Shown one piece after another: positions 54,721 to 64,000 of a stretch of DNA of 64,000 nt. Source of the DNA: Syngnathus acus (Eukaryota; Chordata; Actinopteri; Syngnathiformes; Syngnathidae). The stretch lies in contig NC_051100.1 in NCBI RefSeq assembly GCF_901709675.1, forward strand, positions 3,722,001-3,786,000. The letters are read 5' to 3'. How positions within the stretch are numbered: position 1 is the first letter of the stretch; every line of letters starts with the position of its first letter. A program made the translations under genes and the position numbers. The notes beneath the pieces are model-generated. The model did no database searches and was not told where the DNA came from. It was given only the letters and a program-made list of their open reading frames with translations.

Positions 54721-56009
54721 TAACACATCAACGTACAAATCTGCCAATGGCTTTTTAATATCGGCGTCTGGGACACTTTGGATTGCCACTGTATGACTAG
54801 CGGGGGCAAAGAACAGCAATTTAATGCAATGTTTGGGATGTTTACGCCCCGCCAGAGCCTGATTCTTAATTCTAAACCTGCAATTTGAATTTAAGAGAGG
54901 TTGTTTTTTTTTTCGTGTTCTTGTTTTTCTTGGTACATACTTGCCAGACGAAGGGGCTTTTACACAAGGCAGAAACTGCGTAAAAGCTGTCATTTACGGG
55001 TCGTTTACATAACTGCGTTCTGAAAATGCGTCTCCCAAGTGTCCATTTTTAAAAGCAATAGTTTCCGCTTCATTCTAAACGCTGGTAGTTTGTGAAAATA
55101 GAGTTTGTACGTGACAATCAAAACATTGTTTGCTCAGTAAAGTACAGTATTAACTTGACTCAAGCACTTTTCGCACTGCACTTAGGAAGGCAAAGCTTAT
55201 CGTCGTCTTACACTGCCCCCAAGTGGCCAAGACCAAGTTGTAACTTTAATTATGTAAATGCTTTATGTTCTTATAAAATATATTATGGCGTGCTATTGCT
55301 ACATTTCCTGGAGAGCACAAAGAGTTAATCTGTCGCGTTCCATCCTGCCTCTTTTGGAGCTCTGCGGTGTGTTGATAGCACATGTGACTGTTATTGAGCA
55401 AATTATATGCAATATGCGAACAAACATGAAGAAAAAAAAAAATGGCTGCGTAAACACACCGTTCAATTATAAGAGCATGCCATTGCGTGTGGGCCCGCCT
55501 TCGTTTGCTAAGGAAGGAGAAGATTATCATACTTGCTCGGGGGGGGAGGTAAGTCCATCACTGCCTCCCCTCCCGAGTCACCTGTCGCTACCTCCGCCTA
55601 GTTCCGAGACAAACACTCCAAAGGCTTCAAGGCGCATGCTTGAGTCCTGCACAAACAGACACCAGAGCGAATTCATTGGGCCGCGTCTCTGGCACTCATC
55701 GGGCCTGTTTGTACTGCAATTTCCTGCCGGCTCTTATCCGTGTTTTGTCCACTGTCATTCCAGCGGGATTATGAGATGCTTTCATCATGCAGGAGCATCC
55801 ACTCAAGGAGGGGGAGGGGGGGGCAAAGGAGTTGGAGTGTTTTGCTCCTCTCATCACACACGCTGTTATCATCACATGTCGTAATGAAGCCGGGCGTGCT
55901 CGGGTTATTCGTGGGGCTAATTATTATTTTGTAGCTACATGTCCATCCAGACATTCACTCGGCATGCTGCACTGTGAAATACTTTTTTTGGGGGGGGGAC
56001 TCTTGTTAT

Positions 56010-56200
56010 AATAAGTCTGCACACCCCTGTTCAAATGCTAGGTTTTTGTGATTAAGAAAAGGAGATATCTGAATTATATTTGGAATTAATTGGAGGGATT
56101 TTAAATGGTGGCCGGTGTGTGCTGCCTCCTATTTACTGTGAATTTGAATGTGATTGCTTCATTCTGAGGGGTGTGCACACTTATGCAAACATATGTTTTT
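56010..56200. mobile_element. MITE-like remnant 1
   Basis: It starts AAGTCTGCACACCCCTGTTC and AAATGCTAGGTTTTTGTGAT and later holds GGGTGTGCACACTTATGCAA. Both sequences are characteristic of a short DNA-transposon-derived repeat common in fish (recognised from memory). The middle is degenerate. Confidence 0.55.
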
Positions 56201-58144
56201 AATTTTTTTTGTTTTCAGTTTACATATATTAACGTGTTTAACAAGCGCTTTATGTTCAAGCATGTGGAAATGTATTTATTTATTTATTTCATCAATTCCG
56301 TTTGGGTTTGAAACGGGGTTTCGCCGTGTTCCCACCATGAGCAGAGGCTTTGTTTTGTTGTTCGTATCGTGTGACTCGTGTCAGTCTTCACACACAATAA
56401 GTCCAATTTTTTTTTCGGCTAGATGGGATTGACTGTCGTCATAGTAAACGGACAGTTTTGGTCATTGTCATGTTGTTCGATTGTCCAAGCGGTGGTCACG
56501 CATTCTGACATAATGAGCCTCATTTGTGATGCATCGAGATGTCTTAATATTACAAGTAGGAACAAGGATCTTTTGTAGGATGCATCCAGGCTTTTTTAAA
56601 TTCCCAACATTTTTCAAGACCATAGTTTACCGCTTTGGTCACAAAAACTTGCGCGTGTTATTATCTTGTTATGCTCGCTTGAGGGCCAAAGACCGTGAGA
56701 AGCTAAATGACAACAATTGAGGTTAAAATCAAATACCAGATTTTCAATGCAACCAATCCAACACTGTATCGGTCAGCACTGATGTCATCTGGGGGGAAAT
56801 TACAACCTGTTAAAGAGAGAAAAACAACATGTACTGACCTCAGTTTTTGCCTCAAGCATCTTGGATCAGATATTCGGAGAAATTTATTTTACATTGGCAG
56901 AGTACGTTAGTCACTAAATCATGTCAATATCGTCATTGACCTCATCTCGTTTGACCACCTTGTACTGGAAAATCTTCAAGATTCTTTTTTTTTTTAAATA
57001 CTATTTTGTTCAAACCACACAACAAAATTTCCCACAATATAATTCTTTGGCATCACATAATGATAAAAAATAGAAGAAATTAATCAGGTCACTAATATAG
57101 TACATAAATATTTGTTTTCCGATAAAGCCTACGGAACGAACAAGCCATTGTAAAAAAAAAAAAAAAAAAAGTTAAGCCGATAATGCTTCGCAAAGAAGCC
57201 AACTCATGTCAAATAACGTCAGCGTCAAAATCGTCAAACATCAGCTTCCGTGCGCCTCCACGGGCGATCATCAGTAACGTCCATCTGCAAGTTCTTAGAA
57301 GGAGCCATCAAGAGAAGATGAGAAGATTAAGGTCCCGTCTAGACATAATCCGCGGTTAGTTGTGTGTTTTCTCTTGGTATTATTTAAAGCTTTCGGAGAG
57401 GCTAAGATTAGCCTTGGGCACTTCAGCGAGGCTACTGCCACTTGTGGCTATAATCTCCTTTGGGTGAGAAGGGGGGTGGCAGTTGTGATGAGAGGGGGAC
57501 TCCTTTGTCGCCCCTCCATTTAAATGCAGACTTATTTTTTTAAAGGGCAAAATCATGTGGTTTGTTGTGTGTTTGACCATTTGTGTCATTCCATAAATAG
57601 CTGAAGACTTTTTGGCGACTGTCGCTCCCCTTGTTTTCCCTTCGCGTTCATTTTTAGAGACCACGAGGGGCTCCAACACGGCTCCTTGAGGTTCCTCGAG
57701 AATGCGAGGATTAGGATTACGGGGAAGGTTCCCTTTAAATGACTGATGATACGGAGTGAATGAGGCAACTAAGGTCGGCGAGGAGTCCTGTTGCCGGCTT
57801 TACTCTTCAATCAGCTGCTGGAAAATTACCACTCGCGTCAAAGTGGACGTGTTTACCCCAAGCGGGAGAAGAGATGGCGAGAGGCGATTGCAAAGGACGG
57901 GGAGTGATGCAATTTTAATGGGCCTTGTGTTGCTCCATCTGGTGCACGTACCTTGGCCTTTAGGGGGCAGTATAATACATAGTTTATTGCTACCTTGCTT
58001 GGTGCTAAAACAAACTTGACCTTTTTAAAAACGATGCTAGCTTAATGCTAACTCGCAATGCAAAACACCATCGACAGGCTAATAGAACTAGCATCAAACA
58101 AGAATGATTGAGCAACATATGCATGCGGTACTCACGGGTGTAAA

Positions 58145-58171
58145 TTCTTTATCCTCTCCAAAAACTGATTC
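58145..58171. repeat. Short dispersed motif, copy 3
   Basis: TTCTTTATCCTCTCCAAAAA followed by CTGATTC. It is the most diverged of the four copies. Confidence 0.5.
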
Positions 58172-59489
58172 ACGTTACTGCTGCTCACTCTTCATGTATA
58201 TCTTCACATATTGCTAGTTTGAATCTCAATCATCAGATTTTTTTTTGACATTTTTTGGCTGAATATGATCATACAATTAATGGCCACAAAACAAACTGCC
58301 ATGATGCCTAGAATGTGGTGAAAAAGTGAGTGTCGGGCGCAGCCAGTCCACTGCCTGCCAGGCAGTAAGACAGTAAGGCGACATCATCGTAAAACTGCAG
58401 ATAATTGTTCAAGGCAAACACAAGCTGTCATCGTGTAAAAAATATGTGAGTGACATCAGCACTCACATTGTCTGGGTCTGCGCGCACAAAATGATTCACA
58501 CGCGACGTGGGCCAAAGAATCGAAACCTCGTGTGCTGGGTTAGCGCACGGTGGTCTCGCTGGCGCTTTGCGATGATGCAGCAGGGGCTAGGGCTGGCTGC
58601 GCTCTATTTTGTCTTGTTTGAGCTATCAGATGCGGGTTGGGGGCTGCATCCTATACGCATCATGTTTTGGCAAGCCTGTGAGGCTTTAAATTGCTTCCAG
58701 TTTAAGGCAATTTGCTTCACCAAGATACATGAGGTGTAATTTTAATTATTGAATGTATATTCATCCATCATGTCAGTTTGTTGCGGGGGTGCGGTCGCAG
58801 GGGGGCCTCTATATAATTTTTTAATGAATAAATCTTTTATTTTTAGCCTCATTTCAAAGTTACTATTTCTTAAATGAATTAAAATGTTTTTCTTTTTACT
58901 TATATTCAGATTAAAACATATACTATAATAATATAAAAAGAGAACTATATAAATAAGGAAGATATTTAAAAAAAAAAAAAAAAAAAACTCACCGGGTCAT
59001 TTTTGACCTCATTTATGCATCCAAGGGTCGCAAAAGGTCAGCATCATCTTCTCTATCTCTTCCTGACTGACAGGGACGGATTTACATGAAATAAAATTGA
59101 CATCCCCAAAGACCCATAGTTAAGTGGTACTCGTCATATTTTCATAGTTAGGATCAAACGCTTAACACTTTTCCCCAATTCTGAGGCCCACAAAAGTATA
59201 CGCTTGTCGATTTCTCTTCTGGGAAGGAAGTGCATCATATTTATGTGACACCGACATAAATCAATCCAGTAAGAGATTTGTGGTTGATCCTCACGCCTCC
59301 CCACAAGTGTGACCAATGGAAACGCTTGACTAGATAATTTATTGCCGTATGCTCTCAGCTGTCAAAAACAGGAAAAACTGCTTTTTTCACACCTATAGTT
59401 TATTTTTTTCTGGTACTATTCAGTTCAAGTGTCCGTTAACTTGGCCGGGTGGGACCTGGTTCAGTACGGAAAAAAACTAGCGACCCAAA

Positions 59490-59630
59490 ACCATAGGGTG
59501 TGTACACTTATGCAACCACATGATTTCAGTTGCTTATTTTTACTTTAGTTCTCATTAGAAGTGGAACAAAGTTTTGAGAGGATGATACAACTCCAGCATT
59601 TGAATGGGGGGGGGTGTAGAATTTTTAAAA
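59490..59630. mobile_element. MITE-like remnant 2
   Basis: It opens GGGTGTGTACACTTATGCAA, as inside remnant 1, and closes GCATTTGAATGGGGGGGGTG, TAGAATTTTT, which is the inverted partner of the left end of remnant 1. Together the two give both ends of one element family. Confidence 0.6.
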
Positions 59631-60269
59631 CCAGTGTATTTTCCCTCTTTTATTATGCTAAATCTTACTAAATTGAATGTTATACAATTTTTTTTTTGTT
59701 AACCATACAAACAGAGGGAAACGCTTAATCCAGCGCACTGGATTTCTTTCAGTTTGGTGAGAATTTTGAGGTTGGCCGTTCCCGCTGCTGGTGACACAGG
59801 CGACAACAGCCGGCCCGGCCCGACACGACTGTCTGTCAAATTTTCCAGCAGCCGCTGGTGTTGTCGACGGTGAGTGCAAATCTGGTAGTGATTACCGTAA
59901 CGGAGACAGTAAATCATGACGCAGCATGAAACCAATTTGTGGTGCGGAAAAAAGAAAAAAGAACCCGGGTCTTGCTGGATGGAGCCACACTTAACTAAAA
60001 AAGACGCGCAGGCGAGGCTGTCTGAGCAGTAGACGCTTTGGCACATGACGGATCGTCACATTTGGCGACAAGTGACAAATGCTAATAATAATGCTAATCA
60101 TCTCAAATATGTCCTCAATATCAAATTCATCATGTACCAAGTCGATTTTCCCTATTGAAATGAATTGAAATCCCATTAATTCGTTCCAGCCCTTCAAATA
60201 CCACCACATATTTTTGGTAAGTCACTAATAAATAACATTATTCGACTAACTAAAACAAAACTTATCCCT

Positions 60270-62210
60270 AAATGGCAGATTTCCTGCTCATTTTCAGGCA
60301 TGGCTGCTTCTCGTGTTCTTTCACTATAGTCGAATTTTGCGTTGATTGAATGTCTATTTTGTGATGTTCCTGGGCTCAATTTCAGAACCTCACATTTTAT
60401 TGCTTCAAACCAAAGCGGCCATCTTGCTTTTCCTTCTACAGCATGGATTCTTGATTCTGTTTTGTGTGCCGTACATGCCAAACGCCTTGTTGATTGGGTC
60501 CAATATTTAATATTCCAGGGTGTGCCACAGGGCTCATGTTTGGGACCCCTAAAGTAGCCACCTTTTCACTCAGATTCATGTCCAAAATTTGCTTACATTT
60601 TGGACATGTAGAGGCAAGTGGTGACTCATTAATATCTCATCTTGCCGCACAAACAATGTTTAGAGAGGCGCTGTCTGTTTTCCTCTCTTGCTCCCTTCCA
60701 TGATGACGCGGCGGCCTCGCAGCGCTTCTGTGGTGACTCCACTAATGGCGCAGTAATTTCAACACGCGCCTTTGAAGTTCCCCCCGTCGCGTTACCTGGA
60801 GTCTGCGCTTCTCTTGAGGGTTTTTTTTTTTTTTTTTTCCGGGATGGGACAGGCTCGCCCTATAGGCTCTTTGCAGCCTAATTAAATGTAATTGCTCCGT
60901 TTCTTTTTTTTTTGTGCCTTTTTTTTTTCTAGTGGCGCTCGCGTCAAACGGGGAAGCCTTGTAATAAGGGAGATTTGCGTGAAGGGTCCGAGGATCACAG
61001 ACGCCAAAGAGGAGCCACGGAGGAGACGATTGGAGACGCTCCCCCCCCCTTCCCTGTGTCGCCCTCTCTGTCCTGAGCAGACCTACTCATTACTCCCTCC
61101 ACTCGTCAACGCTCTCTCTCTCTCCTATCCAAGTCTTGTCTGCTCCTTTCAAAATGGCGTGCTCACATATTCCATTCTTTCATCTCAGAACGTTGCTAAT
61201 GATGCATTTTGCATGAAAGTAAAATCAAACACTCAAAGCTAGTTACAAAGGAGCACTATTTTCACTTGAAGAAGCAGCACTTCTGTGCATATTTCAAAAT
61301 GGATCTTTGGTTGTCTGTCTCAGATGAGCATGGATAGGGTTCCTTCAGGTGGCGTCACTGTTGCGGGTGCAAGATTCTTGGAATGCTCGGGGTGCTCCAT
61401 ATCTGAGTCAGACAGCAAAATAGGCTGTTTAGCCGCCTGACAGTGTTGTGGGAGACGCATTCTTTACGGGAAAAGAGGCTAGACACCAATGGGTGGGGGG
61501 AGAGAAGAAGAAGAAAAAAAAGAGGAAATTACAGAGCAGGATAGAGACAACATGACACAGAACAGGGAGCGCCGGCTTGACCGTGACCCAGCGCCAAGCC
61601 ACGTGTGTGATGATGTGTGAGGCACAGGTACAAAGGTGACTCAGACGGAGACGGAGATGGCGGTGCCGAGCGAGGTACGCCGGCATTCCTGCACGTACTT
61701 TTCTCCATCAGTTGTGTCCGGCACACCGACAAAAGGATTTATCACTTTAAACCAAGACGTTCAACTTCCTTTTCATTTGCAAACACGTGCTCATAGGCCG
61801 TTTCTGTGTGAGCCCTCATGATAAACATCACCAAATTCCATTTTCTCCCCATAACTTTCTATGGAGTACCACAGGGGTCATGTTCGGGACCCCCACAATA
61901 CCTCAACTTTCATCAGGGTGAAACACTTCAACTTTGTTCATTTTCAGGGATGGCTTCTTGAACGTGCCACTCAACCTCAGAAATTCTTTACAGGATCACT
62001 CGCTTAAAACCAAAACTGTTGACTTTCTGTTCATGTTCAGGCGTAGCTATTAAGACTTCATTGTGTGTCCTTTCCGGATAGATATGCCAGGGGAGTGCCA
62101 CTGGGATAGTGCTCAGGGCCTCTAAAATTCTTTCATTTTCATTGCTTCAACCTAATATGGCCAGCTTCCTGTTTATTTTAAAGCATGGCTTCTGTGCCTC
62201 CTTTCACAGC
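60270..62210 (+). repeat. Decayed repeat cluster
   Basis: Recurring pieces occur in the same order: TTTCCTGCTCATTTTCAGGC-ATGGCT; TTGCTTCAAACC plus a GGCC element; and (G)GTGCCACAGGG-TCATGTTTGGGACCCC. Copies lie at about 60276-60560 and, more tightly packed, at 61735-62200 (at least three sub-copies). The last element reads GVPQGSCLGPL, GVPQGSCSGP and GVPLG(stop)CSGP in the three copies at 60522, 61864 and 62091. Confidence 0.6.
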
Positions 62211-64000
62211 AGGGTTTTGGTCCCACCGCCAGCGCGACCGTTGTCTTCTTCTTCTTCCCACTATGGTGCCAGTACGTCTGCCACAGCGCCTGTGAAGGCT
62301 AATGCGACACAGGCTCTGGATCATATTTCACCCCGCTCACCTCCCCTCCTTCACACATCTCTCCCCCATCCTGTTTCCTCGCCGCCCTTTTCCTCTCTTC
62401 CGAGAGAGCGCAGGAAGTTCCCATTGATCAATTACAAAAAAAAGTGTAGGTTCTCCGCCGTCATTATTTGATGTTTTATGATCCAAGAAAGTGTCCGCCG
62501 AAGTCATTCATTGAAGCCCGAGCGTGGCGACCAAGCTGTGAGTGAGAGTGGGCTTCTTTTGATATGTTAAAGGTAGGAATTGGGGGTAGGTGGGTGCACA
62601 TCAAAAGTGCGTTAAGAACGAGTGTGGCGAGATCACACACGGCGCCTTCTGCCTCTCTCGCCATCGTGATCTCCTTGTCATGTGGCCTCCATCAGAAGCA
62701 AACAGAACCAGCCGCAGTTGTTTCCATGCTCAAGTCGAGTGGCTCCGCTGAGCCCAACACGAAGGCGGGGGAGGGCAACGAGTTGCCACAGAGCTAATCG
62801 TTTGGTTGTTTTGACACATGTGAAAGAATCAGATGAAGGCGAGCTTTGTTTTTGCCCGTTTGGGTTCCGGCAATGTGGCGTCAACAACCTGCATCCCCTC
62901 CAGCCATGCCTGCAAATTTCTTCCACCCACTCATAGCTGACATATTTTTAATATGTGGACTCAATGTTAGTACTTTGCCTTAAAATGGAATGCTAGCAAG
63001 AGTTTGAACAGGCATATATTCTTTATCCTCTGCGAAAAATGATCAACAGCTATAAATTGTTAAGCCCAATGAATCACTGCCGAAAGGTTCAATTCTTTGC
63101 ATTTTATTCTGTTGTGCTATGTTTTCATAAAATAATGTAATAATGATGTTTTTCTGATAAAAGAAAAAAAAATGACGCTACAAGTTTTTAGGTTGGCATC
63201 TTGGGAGGCTGGATCCGACTTGTTTTGCATAATGGTGCGGGGACGCTAGCACAAAACATGACATTCTTGGAGGAGGTTTGGCACGCAATCGTCCAAACCG
63301 CAATGTTGCTGCTGCTGCTGCAGCACTAACCCATAAAGCTGACTCTTTATTGACTAATTAACAAGACCCACCTCAGTAATTAGCAGTCTGGGCTTTATCC
63401 AGCTCCTCCCTGCAAGTCGATGGCATCCTCCTTGCATCAAGCTTAGATGTGCTGCTTTCATAAGCATACCTCGCTTATAATTAGACGCTCCCGCTTCCTC
63501 TCCTACTTGTTTTGACACACAGAATGTCTTAGTTACATCCCAATGTCCTTATTTAAAGCGGAAAAGCTCAAATCCTTCTTCCTGTGGTGCAAATGAGCGG
63601 CGAAGTTCTCTCGGTGTCAAAAGTGTTTACGATGATAAGTGAGCACCTTCTTTTCATTCCATCTTGGGATTAATGTCATTGTTTGAAGCATAAAGTGTAA
63701 AATCGACTTCACGTGGCATTCATTTATAGACTCATGGAAACCAGATGGAGCCATATTTTGACTCAGCGTGATCCCCAATATCCATTTTCTTTTTGGTCTG
63801 CTTGCAATTAAAATGCTCGGTGAAGGCAGAGCAGGCGGGACACGGGCGACTGGGTGAGAAAGACCACCCTGGATCGGAACTGTAAATCAAATGCCCGTTA
63901 CGGGGGGAATGCGCGACATTCTGCAAAAGGTGCACAAAGGAGCGTCAGTGTCATCCCGTGAATGAAAGGTGCATTATGGGATGTTTGAGGAAAAAGAGAT
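62211..64000. other. Intergenic sequence to window end
   Basis: Nothing coding was recognised. It has one copy of the TTCTTTATCCTC motif (63019-63042) and a short CTG run at 63308-63323. Confidence 0.55.
63019..63042. repeat. Short dispersed motif, copy 4
   Basis: TTCTTTATCCTCTGCGAAAA followed by ATGA, preceded by GCATATA as in the copy at 34359. Confidence 0.65.

Larger units (their letters stand above)
54721..60260. other. Intergenic sequence
   Basis: No gene was recognised. It holds two MITE-like remnants (56010-56200, 59490-59630), long A-runs (57152-57170, 58967-58986), and one copy of the TTCTTTATCCTC motif (58145). Open frames here are short and show no splice-site framing. Confidence 0.55.

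Noticed and set aside
55258-55884. A 208-codon open frame on the + strand
   Set aside because: It mixes poly-Lys from an A-run with Gly-rich and Pro-rich low-complexity pieces, with no homology I recognise.
63308-63323. CTG triplet run
   Set aside because: It has only about five units in non-coding sequence, which is too short to be notable.
1-64000. CRISPR arrays, operons, tRNA or rRNA genes
   Set aside because: The window is vertebrate nuclear DNA. The only tRNA-like sequences are SINE remnants without a full cloverleaf.

Overview
The window is nuclear DNA from a teleost fish. It carries, on the + strand, the 3' half of one spliced gene: protocadherin-15 (pcdh15), the tip-link cadherin of hair cells, Usher syndrome type 1F/DFNB23 in humans. 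The gene call rests on 25 firmly placed coding exons plus two microexons (9 nt, well supported; 6 nt, a candidate). They lie in order with consensus GT/AG borders and continuous codon phase, and they spell out PCDH15-specific sequence. The teleost assignment rests on compact introns and on interspersed repeats typical of fish. I cannot tell whether this is the pcdh15a or the pcdh15b paralogue.

Layout. 1-973 is intron. 974-18090 holds eleven exons covering the end of cadherin repeat EC4, EC5 to EC9 and the first residues of EC10. An 11.6 kb intron (18091-29723) splits EC10. 29724-36457 holds the rest of EC10, EC11 and the start of the membrane-adjacent domain (MAD12). 37407-38608 completes MAD12 and gives the single transmembrane helix. 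Next comes a variable cytoplasmic region: a 9-nt microexon (39082-39090), a constant exon (39379-39492), a candidate 6-nt microexon (40180-40185), and a proline-rich terminal exon (40696-42133, CD1-type, ending TTVF). Three short exons follow (44609-45929), then a 1.9 kb Ser/Glu-rich terminal exon (46093-48009, ending LTAF) and the last terminal exon (48563-49147, ending MTKL). Splice phases show that CD1 is an alternative to the downstream block, and that the Ser/Glu-rich exon is an alternative to the last exon. One gene can therefore make at least three cytoplasmic tails.

49148-64000 has no gene I can name. It starts with the 3' UTR of the last exon. It may hold a small spliced transcript (about 50.19-51.78 kb), SINE and MITE remnants, a CpG-rich stretch, and a decayed repeat cluster at 60.3-62.2 kb.

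Mobile and repeat content elsewhere: an internally deleted non-LTR retrotransposon on the minus strand (22.07-22.81 kb) and a 3'-tail fragment of the same family (43.55-43.69 kb); two intronic tandem duplications (4.82-5.16 and 28.32-28.68 kb); a tRNA-derived SINE remnant and an ATTT-type tandem repeat lying directly against two exon acceptors; and two families of short dispersed repeats.

The strongest candidate for something little described is the 638-residue Ser/Glu-rich alternative tail at 46.1-48.0 kb. The microexons that can alter the segment just inside the membrane come next.
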